Part shown: positions 17,280 to 28,378 of the stretch, piece by piece
Layout: each line of letters starts with the position of its first letter
Numbering within the stretch: the first letter of the stretch is position 1
Assembly (NCBI RefSeq): GCF_002906165.1
Contig: NZ_PPCN01000001.1
Location: 1,178,001 to 1,242,000, forward strand
Length of the DNA: 64,000 nt
Origin: Roseibium marinum
Lineage (GTDB): Bacteria > Pseudomonadota > Alphaproteobacteria > Rhizobiales > Stappiaceae
Direction: 5' to 3'
Made by a program: the position numbers and the translations under genes
The notes under the pieces: model-generated
What the model saw: the letters and a program-made list of their open reading frames with translations, nothing else
What the model was told of the DNA's origin: nothing
Database searches by the model: none

Positions 17280-17636
17280 ATGAAATATTTGTTTTGCGTT
17301 TTTTCGATAGTCTTGATCATGACAGTTAACATTCAGGGGGCGTTTTCTAAGGATTTCCGCTATCATAAATCAGTTTCGCTGAACGTTGGCCAGTCGTTAG
17401 TTCTGAAGGGCGTGCGCAGCCGTGATTGCGATGATAAAGCACCAAGCTGGTCTCACATAAAAAAGAGATTGCCTAGCTCAAGCACAGGCAAATTTTCGGA
17501 CGGGGGCGCAGGGACGGTGAAGAGTTCCAGTTGTGGTGGGCGTGTTGGCGCGCGCGGCATTCTTTTCACGGCAGAAAAACTCGGTAAAGAACAACTCAGC
17601 ATTTTCGGTGATGATGTTCGAATATCGGTGAGATAG
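17280..17636 (+). CDS. Small secreted protein of unknown function
   Basis: 118 residues: a signal peptide (MKYLFCVFSIVLIMTVNIQG... AFS) and a roughly 95-residue basic mature domain with Cys in RDCDDKA and SSCGGR, and beta-strand-like ends (LSIFGDDVRISVR). GAGG lies about 14 nt before the ATG. Composition matches the accessory patch. No family recognised. Confidence 0.6.
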   Translation: MKYLFCVFSIVLIMTVNIQGAFSKDFRYHKSVSLNVGQSLVLKGVRSRDCDDKAPSWSHIKKRLPSSSTGKFSDGGAGTVKSSSCGGRVGARGILFTAEKLGKEQLSIFGDDVRISVR

Positions 17637-18055
17637 CAGAAAGGACTGCCGGGATTCCGCCGGAGGCCTCCCTTACTCTCATGGCTAGCTCCCCTGTGTG
17701 CCGGTAGTTGATCCAGTCAAGTCGTGGTTTCGTGGCGGCGTTCGCGCTGCTCCTCGTGCATGTCATGCAGGGGCCGCTCAACCGGCAGCGTCTTGCGAAA
17801 TGGAGCAAGATGATCGGTCATCTGGAGAGACACCTTGTTTGCGACCAGGCGGAGTTCGGGTGGGTATCTGCGACCGTGTCAGTCACCTACTCCGGTTTCA
17901 GAATGAAGCCCTCAATGATAGGCAGGATTTTAGGAGCGTTGATTATTAGCAAGAGCAGTTTGGGCGGCGAGCGGACTTTCGCAGCAAGGCGTACACAAAG
18001 GTTCGCTTAAGACCGATTGCACCCTATCACCCCAATGCCTTCCGGATTACCCACC
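17637..18055. other. 419-bp region without a convincing gene
   Basis: GC content returns to the genome norm. Short open frames on both strands, such as a minus-strand one reading MTDHLAPFRKTLPVERPLHD, have no ribosome sites or recognisable family and look like decayed coding DNA. This is probably the right edge of the accessory patch. Confidence 0.35.
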
Positions 18056-18137
18056 GCACGCAAAAAGGGCGGCCTTTCGACCGCCCTTTCCGTAAGACTT
18101 GTGAGCTTGGGGCTTCCTGGAAGCCCGTGCCGCTCCC
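18056..18137 (-). repeat. Decayed tandem duplicate of the groEL 3' end and terminator
   Basis: This stretch repeats the terminator hairpin plus the last codons of groEL found at 18175-18255, offset by 118-119 bp. The hairpin stems are identical. The coding part has drifted: the groEL TAA has become CAG, and the GGMGGMGF tail reads GTGSGTGF. It is therefore a remnant, not a second gene. Confidence 0.8.
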
Positions 18138-18176
18138 CGTGCCGCAAAGCGGCACAAATCGGAAATGATGGGCGGC

Positions 18177-18210
18177 ACGCAAAAAGGGCGGCCTTTCGAC
18201 CGCCCTTTCC
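18177..18210 (-). terminator. groEL terminator
   Basis: On the minus strand AAAGGGCGGTCGAAAGGCCG continues into CCCTTTTTG: a long GC stem with a GAAA-type loop and a T-run, 25 bp past the groEL stop. An identical hairpin recurs at 18058-18091 in the duplicated segment. Confidence 0.9.
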
Positions 18211-18234
18211 GGATAGCTTTGAGCTTGGGGCTTC

Positions 18235-19887
<1,653 letters not shown>

Positions 19888-19934
19888 TCACTTGTTTGTG
19901 GAATTTGGTTGAGATCAGAAGCGGTTCGCTGGAT

Positions 19935-20222
19935 TTAAGCGATCACGCCCATGATGTCGGATTCCTTCATGATCAGGAGGTCTTCACCATCGATCTTGAC
20001 TTCGGTGCCGGACCATTTGCCGAACAGGACGCGGTCGCCTGCCTTGACGTCGAGCGGGATCAGCTCGCCGCTGTCCTTGCGGGCGCCGGTGCCGACGGCG
20101 ATGATTTCACCTTCCTGCGGCTTTTCTTTCGCGGTGTCCGGAATGATGATTCCGCCTGCGGTCTTCGCTTCGGAGTCTACGCGGCGAACAACGACACGGT
20201 CGTGCAGTGGACGAAATGCCAT
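19935..20222 (-). CDS. groES: Co-chaperonin GroES (10 kDa)
   Basis: 95 residues from ATG 20222: [18 protein letters not shown], the mobile loop [13 protein letters not shown] (about 17-31) and the end [10 protein letters not shown], all canonical. An in-frame start 18 bp upstream is possible but the [10 protein letters not shown] start is the family norm. First gene of the operon, 104 bp downstream of CIRCE. Confidence 0.97.
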   Translation of the reverse strand: MAFRPLHDRVVVRRVDSEAKTAGGIIIPDTAKEKPQEGEIIAVGTGARKDSGELIPLDVKAGDRVLFGKWSGTEVKIDGEDLLIMKESDIMGVIA

Positions 20223-20325
20223 AAGACTGTTTCCTCTCATGAGCGCGCCCCACGCATTTAGGCAGCGCGCGAGACATGATAATTAGGTTGAACTGCACGG
20301 GAGCAGGTTTGTCTCCCGTCGCCAA

Positions 20326-20352
20326 TTAGCACTCCCTTGAGGCGAGTGCTAA
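20326..20352. promoter_or_regulatory. CIRCE element (HrcA operator) of groESL
   Basis: Perfect TTAGCACTC-N9-GAGTGCTAA inverted repeat 104 bp upstream of groES. CIRCE is bound by the heat-shock repressor HrcA, so the operon should be induced on heat stress or protein misfolding. Confidence 0.97.
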
Positions 20353-20515
20353 CAGCGCCTTGGATTTATGCATCCGCGCGCCTGTTGTCAATGCTTTGTG
20401 AGGAGAATTCATGCACCGATTGCCGCCGCGGCCGGCGAAATTGCCGATGGGACGTCGATCCGGCCACATTGCCTTCAAATGATGGCGGCAATGTGCGTGC
20501 TCCGGTTCGGCCGGG

Positions 20516-21091
20516 TCAGTTTGCCGCGGTGACGGAAAAGGGCAGGGTAAAGCCGGCCTGTTTGCCGCCGACGGTGTCGGTGAAGTTGGCTTCCAGCTTG
20601 TAGTCGCCTGCGGGCAGGCCGCTGAACTGGAAATTGAGTGAAGCGGAGAGTTCCCGCTTTTTCGAGCGGCCGCTGCCGGAGAAGGTCGCGAAATTGCCCT
20701 GTTCGGCCAGAACCTGACCCGAAAGGTTCAGGAGCTTGTAGCTCGCGGTCAACTCGTAGGCATAGCCGTCACCGGTCTCCCGAAAGCCGTAACCCACCGG
20801 TTCGGCATAAACGGAGAGGGTTTCGCCATCGGCATAGGCCGAACTGGCGCGCGGGGTGTATTGCCCGTAGCCCTGGCTGCTGCCGTCGGTGAGCGTCACC
20901 GTCTCGAACGCAAGGCCGGACGTTTCCCAGGCGGTGTCATAAGCGGCGCGGGCCTGAAGGAATGTTGGTGACGGGGCTGAGCCGGTTTCCGACTGGGCCT
21001 GCACGGACAGTATACCTGTCAGTGTTGCGATCACAAAGAGAACGGCGGATGCGATCCACCGTGGTGCAAATCTTCCAGCCAACAATGTCAT
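20516..21091 (-). CDS. Secreted beta-rich protein of unknown function
   Basis: 191 residues from ATG 21091, behind GGGGA: a signal peptide (hydrophobic core about 15-30, cleavage near VQAQ) and a mature domain with alternating strands. The domain ends in GLPAGDYKLEANFTDTVGGK, like Ig-like or C2-like extracellular modules. The repeated G-x-Y pattern mid-protein (GYGQYTP) also suggests beta structure. Isolated between groESL and a sigma-54 activator. Family not recognised. Confidence 0.6.
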   Translation of the reverse strand: MTLLAGRFAPRWIASAVLFVIATLTGILSVQAQSETGSAPSPTFLQARAAYDTAWETSGLAFETVTLTDGSSQGYGQYTPRASSAYADGETLSVYAEPVGYGFRETGDGYAYELTASYKLLNLSGQVLAEQGNFATFSGSGRSKKRELSASLNFQFSGLPAGDYKLEANFTDTVGGKQAGFTLPFSVTAAN

Positions 21092-21266
21092 CGTTCCCCG
21101 CACGCCCTTAAGTCTTATCTTTTCTTAGCGATTTTGCCGATATAGACAGAATTCGCACATATGACAAGGAAATGCGTGCGATGCGGTAAACGCCGTCGCG
21201 TCCGGCTGGCTGAAATTTATCCGTGAAAGCATTACGCCGGTGTTCCTGGTGGCGTCGATGAAAGTG

Positions 21267-22772
21267 TCAGGACATCAGCGGCAGCAGGCTGCGTTCCGTC
21301 CAGGACTGCCGCTTGCGGTAGATGGTGGACGGGCTGATCTCCAGCGCGGCGGCGGCCATGGCGATATTGCCGTCGAACGCGTCCAGCGCATCCTCGATGA
21401 TCCGCCGTTCCTGGGCCCAGAGCGGTTCAATCGAACCGAAGGGCCGGCTCGGCGCCGCGGTGCGCGAGCGTTCGCGGGACAGATCGATGATGGCGTTCGG
21501 ACGGCTGCTCTGGTCGCGGATGACCATCGGCAGCATGTCGAAGGTTATGGCGGCGCCGTCATTCATGACCACCATCTGCCGGATGGTGTTTTCAAGCTGG
21601 CGGACATTGCCCGGCCAGCCATAGGAAACGATCCGCGCCTCCGCATCGGCATCAAAGCCCTTGAAGCCGCGCCGTTCTTCCTTTGAATAGCGCTCCAGAA
21701 AGGTTTCCGCCAGGGGCAGAATGTCGTCGCGGCGTTCCCGCAGCGGTGGCAGGTGGATCGGCAGCACATGAAGCCGGTAGTAGAGATCCTCCCGGAACCG
21801 GCCGGCCGATATTTCGGCCACCGGATTGCGGTTGGTCGCACAGATGATGCGCGCATCCACTTTGCGTGACTGGGTATCGCCAAGGCGCTGGAACGTGCCG
21901 GTCTGCAGGAAACGCAGCAGCTTGCTCTGCAGCAGAAGGTCCATCTCGCCGATTTCATCCAGAAACAGCGTTCCGCCGTCCGCCTGCTCCGCGGCGCCGG
22001 CCCGGTTGTCCACCGCGCCGGTAAAGGCGCCCCGGACATAGCCGAAGATTTCGCTTTCAATCAGATCCCGGGGAATGGCGGCGCAATTCAGCGTCACGAA
22101 GCGGCTCGGGCGGCGCTCGGACAGGTCGTGAACCGCTTTTGCGCACAGTTCCTTGCCCGTACCGGATTCACCGGTGATGAAAACCGGCGCCTGTGACGGC
22201 GCCATGCGCCTGATCTGGTCGTGAATGTCGCGCATTTGCGCCGAGTGACCGACTAGACGGTTCATTCCCTCCGGCGCCGGGTCCACCGGATTGCTCGCTG
22301 GGAGCGGATCGGAAATTACGGAAGCCGACCGGAAATCCTGTGGCTCGGAGCGGGCAGGCGCCGCGGGGGCCGGAACGGGGCGGCGCTGTTCGAGCTGGAA
22401 GGTTATTTTCGAGGCAAGCGCGTCCAGTGAAAACGGCTTGGTCAGGAAATCATGCGCTCCGGCCCGCATGGCGCTGACGGCGCGCGAAACGGACCCCCTT
22501 GAAGAGACCGCCAGGATAACCGCCTTCGGGCACCTGACGGCGTAGGCTTCCAGAGCCTCGTCACCGCCTATGGTTTCCAGATCGATCACGAGTATGTCGG
22601 TCGATTTGTCTGCAAGATCCTGCAGACAGGAGGCTGATTCCGTATAGAGGATTGGGTCCGTGCAGGAGTGAGACAGTTTCGCACACACAGCGGATGTGCG
22701 GGCGGCTTCGGAAGCCGATGCATCCAATACGCGTACAATCACTGGCAAGGCATTGCCTTCATTACTCCCCAT
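21267..22772 (-). CDS. Sigma-54-dependent response regulator (NtrC family)
   Basis: 501 residues: receiver domain (about 10-130, Asp in VIDLE and Lys in TKPF), a Pro/Ala linker, AAA+ domain (about 170-405) and a Fis-type HTH (about 455-495). The AAA+ domain has Walker A GESGTGKE, an intact sigma-54 contact loop GAFTGA, Walker B GGTLFLDEIGEM and an arginine finger region. The layout resembles LuxO-like activators. It should remodel RNA polymerase-sigma54 after phosphorylation; no partner kinase is adjacent. Start is ATG 22772 behind GGGAG. Confidence 0.9.
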   Translation of the reverse strand: MGSNEGNALPVIVRVLDASASEAARTSAVCAKLSHSCTDPILYTESASCLQDLADKSTDILVIDLETIGGDEALEAYAVRCPKAVILAVSSRGSVSRAVSAMRAGAHDFLTKPFSLDALASKITFQLEQRRPVPAPAAPARSEPQDFRSASVISDPLPASNPVDPAPEGMNRLVGHSAQMRDIHDQIRRMAPSQAPVFITGESGTGKELCAKAVHDLSERRPSRFVTLNCAAIPRDLIESEIFGYVRGAFTGAVDNRAGAAEQADGGTLFLDEIGEMDLLLQSKLLRFLQTGTFQRLGDTQSRKVDARIICATNRNPVAEISAGRFREDLYYRLHVLPIHLPPLRERRDDILPLAETFLERYSKEERRGFKGFDADAEARIVSYGWPGNVRQLENTIRQMVVMNDGAAITFDMLPMVIRDQSSRPNAIIDLSRERSRTAAPSRPFGSIEPLWAQERRIIEDALDAFDGNIAMAAAALEISPSTIYRKRQSWTERSLLPLMS

Positions 22773-23462
22773 TGCTGGGTAACTCCCATCGCTCGACCGG
22801 TCATTCGGAAATCGAAAGATTCGTCAATCTGATAATTCTCCGAACAGGGTAAACAAAGCGTTGTCAGTTCGCGCATTTTGCATTTAGCCCAAAGAGAAAG
22901 CGCTGAACCGGCGAATTATAGCCCTGAATGTTGATATCGAACCTGCCAGGTAGCCGGTCAGCAGGCAGACAGCCGCGAAAGCCGCCAAGGCAGCCGCCAT
23001 GACAGGCAGGGAAAGGCTCTGCGTCAGCGCGGCGTCCACAGTGCCGGCTCCCCCGGGGCGGGAACGGGAAATCGCAAGGGCAGGCGGTTCTTCGCATGGC
23101 GTGATGAAGGTTTGCGGTCGCCCGGCGCTTTGTGCCGGCCGGCATTCTTCATACCGGTCCCCCTTTATATTTCGATGCCCGCGACCTTATATTCCCTTAC
23201 GGAAGATTATCGAAGCCTATGTCGAATGCAAAGCTGAAGAGGCAGCGGTGCAACCAGACAAGAACTCTATACGCAGGGGGATTTGAGCCATCGCGACCGG
23301 CCGCGACGGCATTTGAATTACCGTAAATGCGGATCTGACCGAGCATAGTAGGGGACAAGTCACGGATTCTACACTGCAAACTGGTTGCGGATTCGGAGGC
23401 CGCCGTTTCTTAAGGCATGATTAAACGGTAATTTTTGATTCGAGTTGGAACAGTCACGCTCC
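22773..23462. other. 690-bp region without a confident gene
   Basis: It lies between the divergent sigma-54 activator and the EAL protein. Most open frames are not protein-like. One minus-strand frame of 38 codons (22884-23000, beginning MAAALAAFAAVCLLTGYLAG) would encode a single membrane helix but lacks a ribosome site, so it is not called. The stretch 22860-23100 may be decayed coding DNA. Confidence 0.4.
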
Positions 23463-25106
23463 ATGGGCCGCACAGGGACCATATTCGTAGCAATCTGCAT
23501 GGGCGTTATCGCGCTGTCATCGGCAACGGTTCTGGTGTTCCAGTTTGGCCGTCCTTTCGGCGAGTCCATGTCCCTGTCGCTCGCCCTCATGTGCACCATG
23601 ATCCTCGTACATCTCCTGATCGGCCGGGCACGCGACCGCAGCGCCGTCGGCGAGGCGGTTGACCGTCTGGAAGACAGAATGGCCGACCTCGATGAGGATG
23701 TCGGCAACCTGGAAGGCCGGCTGACCGGCATGGAACACGCGGTTCCCCGCCGCACCCGGGCGGAAATCGATCCCCTGTTCGCCGAAGTGGAGGTTCTGGG
23801 CACCCTGGTGAAACAGATGGCCGAAGCCATGGCCGATCTGGAAACCAAGGTGGAAGACCAGCAGGCCCTGACGCCGCCGCCCCGGATGCAGAGCCTGCCG
23901 CGCTATCCCCAGGGGCAGCAGCCCCAAGGATACCAGCCCCAAGGACACCAGCCCCAAGGACACCAGCCCCAGGTGCATCAGCCTGTGCAGGGTTATCCTG
24001 GCGAGTCTCAACCGGCTCATCAGCCCGGGTATCCGGCAGGACCCTATCCGGCGCCGGACCACATGGTGGAGCCGCAGCAGGGCTACGGACAGTTTCCGCC
24101 ATCCGGTGACGGGCATGGCGGGCCGGCAGAGGCTTACTCGGGTAGCCGGGCGACGGGGCACAGCGACATGGCTGAACTGGACCGCCGCTACGGGGTCCAT
24201 GCGCCCAGACACCCTGAGGACGCGATGCGCGCGCCGGATGTCTACGCCGCCGACCCGAAAGAACCGGGCAGGCTGTCCGGGGAGCGGGCCGTGACGCAGC
24301 CGAACCGGCCGGGACCGGATATGGCGATGCGGGAACTGGTTGCCTCGGCCCTGAACGCAAATCGCGTCGAACTGCATCTGCAGCCGATCGTCTCCCTGCC
24401 GCAGCGCCAGGTGAAATACTACGAGGCTTACACGCGTCTGCGCGATTCCGCCGGAAATCTTATCGAGGCCTCCAGGTTCCTGCCGGAAGCCGTTCAGTCA
24501 GGCCAGATTGCCCGCATCGACAATCTTTTGCTGTTCCGTTCGATCCAGGTTATCCGCAGGCTGACATCGCGCAATCGCAACGCGGTCCTGTTCTGCAATA
24601 TCTCCGCGCTGTCGCTGGTCGACGAGACCTTCTTCCCGGGCTTCCTGGAATTCGTCAAGTCAAACCGGATTTTTGCCGACGCACTCGTTTTTGAGTTCTC
24701 CCAGTCCGATGTCGCCGATATGGGGCCGATGGAACTGGAAAGCCTCAGCGCGCTTTACGAAGCCGGTTTCCGCTTCTCCATCGACCAGATTTCCGACATG
24801 AAGATGGATTTCAACTCGCTGGCGGGACGCGGCTTCAAATACGGCAAGCTTCACGCGGACTATCTGATCGGCCGGCGGGAAGCCAAGCACGGCCATATCC
24901 ATCCCTCCGATTTCGGCGATCTTCTGCACCGCTACGGCATGGAACTGATCACGGATCACGTGGAAACCGAGTCCCAGGTCCTGGAACTGCTCGACTATGA
25001 CGTGAAGCTGGCTCAGGGAAACCTTTTCTCGCCGCCCCGGCCGGTCAAGGCGGAGGTCCTCCAGGGCACTCCCGCGCCGGGCCCGAGAAAATCAGCGGCG
25101 GGCTGA
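23463..25106 (+). CDS. TipF-like membrane protein with degenerate EAL domain
   Basis: About 547 residues: two N-terminal membrane helices (about 5-20 and 35-55), a coiled coil (about 60-130), a Pro/Gln-rich linker with short repeats of the GHQPQ type (about 145-175) and a C-terminal EAL-fold domain (about 290-535). The EAL motif is EAY, DDFG is replaced by IDQIS, and the loop region is shortened. Scattered residues remain: N in CNIS, E in FEFS, K in YGKL and AQGNLF. This architecture matches Caulobacter TipF, a c-di-GMP-binding, non-hydrolytic positioner of the flagellar motor. An alternative TTG start lies 18 bp upstream. Confidence 0.7.
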   Translation: MGRTGTIFVAICMGVIALSSATVLVFQFGRPFGESMSLSLALMCTMILVHLLIGRARDRSAVGEAVDRLEDRMADLDEDVGNLEGRLTGMEHAVPRRTRAEIDPLFAEVEVLGTLVKQMAEAMADLETKVEDQQALTPPPRMQSLPRYPQGQQPQGYQPQGHQPQGHQPQVHQPVQGYPGESQPAHQPGYPAGPYPAPDHMVEPQQGYGQFPPSGDGHGGPAEAYSGSRATGHSDMAELDRRYGVHAPRHPEDAMRAPDVYAADPKEPGRLSGERAVTQPNRPGPDMAMRELVASALNANRVELHLQPIVSLPQRQVKYYEAYTRLRDSAGNLIEASRFLPEAVQSGQIARIDNLLLFRSIQVIRRLTSRNRNAVLFCNISALSLVDETFFPGFLEFVKSNRIFADALVFEFSQSDVADMGPMELESLSALYEAGFRFSIDQISDMKMDFNSLAGRGFKYGKLHADYLIGRREAKHGHIHPSDFGDLLHRYGMELITDHVETESQVLELLDYDVKLAQGNLFSPPRPVKAEVLQGTPAPGPRKSAAG

Positions 25107-25375
25107 ACAGCGGTTCGGCATGCCGGACGGCATGCCTCAATCCCTGTTGAAAATATAACCTCACGCTGAGAAAGGCTGAAGACCTCTCTCCAGGCATGGC
25201 ACTTGCGCAGCAGCATGCGGCCCGACAAAGCAGGCGTCCGTCAGACACAAACCCTGAAAGGCCGGGCCGGTTTGGCCCAAAGCCTGCGGGCTTTGCCTCG
25301 ACCGTGCGTAGGAATGAAATTGGAAGAGAGGCGGGCGGCGGGAAGAGCCCGCCGCTTCTGTCTTTCGAGCCGTTC

Positions 25376-26716
25376 TCAGCCCTGCTTCGGGCCGACCATC
25401 ACGATTGTCGGTTTCTTTTCCGCGAGCAGCCGCTTTGCGACGCGTTTGACGTCGTCCAGCGTGACTGCCTCGATTTCGCTGTTGCGGCGGTCGAAATAGT
25501 CGATGCCGAGATCCGAATTCTGCAGGGCGACGAGCTGGCGGGCAATCTTGCCGGAACTGTCGAAGCGCAACGGATAGGATCCGGTGATGAACTGTTTCGC
25601 GGAGTTGAGCTCTTCCGCGCTCGGACCATCGGTGGCCATGCGCCGGAACTGGTCCAGCATCACTTCGACGGTCTCGCCGGCGCGGTCGGCCTTCGTGGCC
25701 GCCGAACCGATCAGCAGGCCCGCATGCCGGTAGGGTGAGAGCGATGTGCTGGCGCCGTAGGAAAGGCCGCGTTTTTCCCTCACTTCCTCATACATCCATG
25801 AGGTGAAGGTGCCGGCGCCGAGAATGTGGTTCATCACATAGGCGGCCTGATAGTCCGGATCGTCCCGCTTGAGGCCCGGCAGTCCCAGCAGAATCGTGGT
25901 CTGGGGAACCGGCAGCTCCTGGTAAACCTCCTTGCCGAACTCCGGCTCAAGGTCGGACACCGCGACGAGTTCGCCCGTTTCGGCAAGCGGTGCGAAAACA
26001 TCGTCGAGAAGGGATTTCAGCGTCTGCGCATCGATCGCGCCGACAACACCGATAGTAAGACCGCTTCGGGCGACGATTTTGGCGTGCTGGACGGACAGGT
26101 CTCGGGCGCTGAGACCGTTGATCGTCTCGTCCGTGCCGAGGGTCGGCCGGGCATAAGGGTGGCTGGCGAACATCGACTCGGCTAGCGAGCGGCCGGCAAT
26201 CGCATCCGGGTCGCTTTCGTTCCGTCTGGCCTGGGCCGAGAGCTGGGTTTTCATCCGCTCGACCGCGTCGGCATCGAACCGCGGCTCATTGACCGCCATC
26301 GCCAGCAACCGCGCGGCTTCAGTCAGGGTCGGGGTGAGCGTCCGCAGACTGCCGTAGAACCTGTCCTTGCCGGTGCTGAAACTAATGCTGACCGCCAGTT
26401 CCTCCATCCGTGCCTGGAAAGCCTCGGAGTCCAGGTCGCCTGCGCCTTCGTCCATCGTCGCGGCGAGCAGCCGTGTCAGGCCTTCCTTGCCTTCGGGGTC
26501 CTGGGCCGATCCGCCTTCGAAGGAAAAGTTCAGCGCAATGATGGGCACCGTGTGGTCTTCCACCAGCCAGGCTTCGATCCCCTTTTCGCTGGTGACCTTC
26601 TGGATCTCCACTGCACCCGCGAACCCGGTCAGCCCAAACGTGACAAACAGGACCATGACCAGGGGAAAAAAGACCAGGCTCGAGAAAAATTGCGGGAATA
26701 TGGTTGTCTTGGTCAT
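25376..26716 (-). CDS. M16 family peptidase-like protein lacking the zinc motif (partner subunit)
   Basis: 446 residues with an N-terminal signal/anchor (about 10-35) and two M16 domains. The inverted zinc motif HxxEH is missing; the equivalent segment reads LTRLLAATMDEG. The C-terminal R/Y substrate-binding region (EVREKRGLSYGAS) is intact. This is the usual division of labour in bacterial M16B pairs, where one subunit carries zinc and the other the R/Y pair. It starts 3 bp after the stop of the catalytic subunit gene. Periplasmic peptide degradation is likely. Confidence 0.85.
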   Translation of the reverse strand: MTKTTIFPQFFSSLVFFPLVMVLFVTFGLTGFAGAVEIQKVTSEKGIEAWLVEDHTVPIIALNFSFEGGSAQDPEGKEGLTRLLAATMDEGAGDLDSEAFQARMEELAVSISFSTGKDRFYGSLRTLTPTLTEAARLLAMAVNEPRFDADAVERMKTQLSAQARRNESDPDAIAGRSLAESMFASHPYARPTLGTDETINGLSARDLSVQHAKIVARSGLTIGVVGAIDAQTLKSLLDDVFAPLAETGELVAVSDLEPEFGKEVYQELPVPQTTILLGLPGLKRDDPDYQAAYVMNHILGAGTFTSWMYEEVREKRGLSYGASTSLSPYRHAGLLIGSAATKADRAGETVEVMLDQFRRMATDGPSAEELNSAKQFITGSYPLRFDSSGKIARQLVALQNSDLGIDYFDRRNSEIEAVTLDDVKRVAKRLLAEKKPTIVMVGPKQG

Positions 26717-26719
26717 GGA

Positions 26720-28189
26720 TCAGGACTTGCCTTTGAGGGGAGTGGTTTCGGTCAGGGCGGCGGCCGGTTCTTCCGGTGCCATCCGCAATTCCCCGACAAC
26801 CGGCAGCGCCGTCAGATAGGCGCGTGCGGCATCGAGCACATCCTGCGGCGTCACGGCCTTGACCTGCGACGGCCAGCTTTGAACGTCCTCGATCGTCTGG
26901 CCTGTCGCCAGCGCTCCACCGAAAAGACGGGCCAGCCCGGACTGGCTGTCCTGGGCATAGATCGCGCTCGCGATCATGCTGTTTTTGGCGCGCTCGACCT
27001 CCGCTTCGCTCACACCCGTTTCCAGAAGCTGCTGAAGCTCCGCCGAAATGAGCTGCTCCAGCTCTTCCAGCGTGTGGCCCGGACGGGGGGTGGCGTAAAC
27101 CCCGAACCGGCCGTCGTCCAGCGCGCTGCCCTGGTAGTATGCGCCGGCGCTGATGGCTGCTTCCAGGTCAAGGACCAGAGATTGGTGCAAGCGGCTCGAG
27201 GGGCCTTCACCCAGGATGTAGGCAAGGACGTCGAGAGCTTCCGGCGTATGCCCGGCGCCGGTGCTGCTGCTCGGGACGACCCAGTTTTCCGACAGGGACT
27301 CCTGCCGCACCCTTGCATCGGAAACCGCGATGCGCCGTTCGCCGGCTAGCGGCGGTTCGGCGGGCCGGACACGCTCGCCGGGTTCCGCCCGCCTGGTAAC
27401 CTTGCCGTAGGTGTCGGCCGCCAGCCTGCGCACGTCGTCGATGCCGACATCTCCGGCAATGACCACCACGGCATTGTTGGGAGTGTAGAACCGGTCGTAG
27501 AACGCGATCGCCGCGTCCTTGTTCAGCGCTTCTATCTCGCTTTGCCAGCCGATGACCGGGGAACCGTAAGGGTGGTTGACGAAGGTGATGGCGTTCAGCG
27601 CCTCGCGCAGCCGGGAGCCGGGATTGCTGTCGACCCGCATGCGCCGCTCCTCGAGGACCACATCGCGTTCGGGAGAAACGACCGCGTCGCTCAGCACCAG
27701 ATTCTCCATCCGGTCGGCTTCCAGTTCCATCATCAGTGGCAGGTGCTGTTTCGCGACCCGCTGGAAATAGGCCGTGTAGTCCGTGCTGGTGAAGGCGTTT
27801 TCCTGACCGCCGCGCTCGGAGACGATTTTCGAAAATTCACCGTTCGGATGTTTATCCGTGCCCTTGAACATCAGGTGTTCCAGGAAATGCGCGACGCCGG
27901 ACTGGCCCTCCGGTTCGTCGGCCGACCCGGCCTTGTACCAGATCATATGGGTCACCACCGGCGCACGCCTGTCCGGAATGACAACGACCTGAAGCCCGTT
28001 GTCCAGCGTGAAGCTCTCCAGATTGGGGGCAATCGCCATGTCGCCGGCCGAAACGATTTCGGCGCGCGCCGTGTCCGCGGGCAGCAAGGATGCGGCCCCG
28101 AACACCAGCGCCGGCAGCAACAACAGACCGGCGGATTGTTTCAGCCGCGAGCGAAGGGATGGGCGACACTTCTTGATGGGCAGGTTCAC
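26720..28189 (-). CDS. M16 family zinc metallopeptidase (catalytic subunit)
   Basis: 489 residues from a GTG start at 28189 (GGGAG 5-10 nt upstream); the frame extends further but without a ribosome site. Signal sequence (about 18-44, TARA-E), then M16 domains. The zinc motif HFLEH is at 101-105 with the third ligand expected in the downstream EERRM region (about 180). It resembles insulinase/pitrilysin-type processing peptidases secreted to the periplasm. It directly precedes the non-catalytic M16 gene; the two probably assemble as a heterodimer. Confidence 0.9.
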   Translation of the reverse strand: MNLPIKKCRPSLRSRLKQSAGLLLLPALVFGAASLLPADTARAEIVSAGDMAIAPNLESFTLDNGLQVVVIPDRRAPVVTHMIWYKAGSADEPEGQSGVAHFLEHLMFKGTDKHPNGEFSKIVSERGGQENAFTSTDYTAYFQRVAKQHLPLMMELEADRMENLVLSDAVVSPERDVVLEERRMRVDSNPGSRLREALNAITFVNHPYGSPVIGWQSEIEALNKDAAIAFYDRFYTPNNAVVVIAGDVGIDDVRRLAADTYGKVTRRAEPGERVRPAEPPLAGERRIAVSDARVRQESLSENWVVPSSSTGAGHTPEALDVLAYILGEGPSSRLHQSLVLDLEAAISAGAYYQGSALDDGRFGVYATPRPGHTLEELEQLISAELQQLLETGVSEAEVERAKNSMIASAIYAQDSQSGLARLFGGALATGQTIEDVQSWPSQVKAVTPQDVLDAARAYLTALPVVGELRMAPEEPAAALTETTPLKGKS

Positions 28190-28296
28190 GTGCAACTCCC
28201 GTTTTGGGTCTTTATGTGAGTATTTTCTCGTCCGCGAAGCCGGTTGATCCGAATTTCCTGTCTGCACGCGAAAGCTGGCCCAAGAGGTCCAAATGC

Positions 28297-28343
28297 AAAA
28301 AACCTCCGGGCATTCTCTTCCATATAGGAAGCGACGCCCGAAG
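28297..28343 (-). terminator. Terminator of the ileS-lspA-lipoprotein transcript
   Basis: Read on the minus strand, CCTTCGGGC pairs with GCCCGGAGG (one G-T pair) and is followed by TTTTTT. It lies 36 bp past the lipoprotein gene, which implies the M16 genes downstream have their own promoter. Confidence 0.7.
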
Positions 28344-28378
28344 GTCTCATTACAAATTCGTCATGGATGGCCGGAGCG

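Noticed and set aside
17596-18016. Possible transposase remnant between the small secreted protein and groEL
   Set aside because: Frames on both strands have no recognisable transposase motif or terminal repeats. Left as unexplained decayed DNA.
22884-23000. A 38-codon minus-strand frame encoding one membrane helix (MAAALAAFAAVCLLTG)
   Set aside because: No ribosome site, and Ala/Leu-rich frames arise easily in GC-rich DNA. It is mentioned in the intergenic entry but not called.
23940-24000. Short Gln/Pro repeats as a possible CRISPR or DNA satellite
   Set aside because: The repeats are in frame inside the TipF-like gene linker, only a few units long and without spacers.
25250-25375. GC-rich hairpins near the end of the M16 operon as a terminator
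   Set aside because: Stems are present but there is no T-run on the minus strand, so a rho-independent terminator is not supported.
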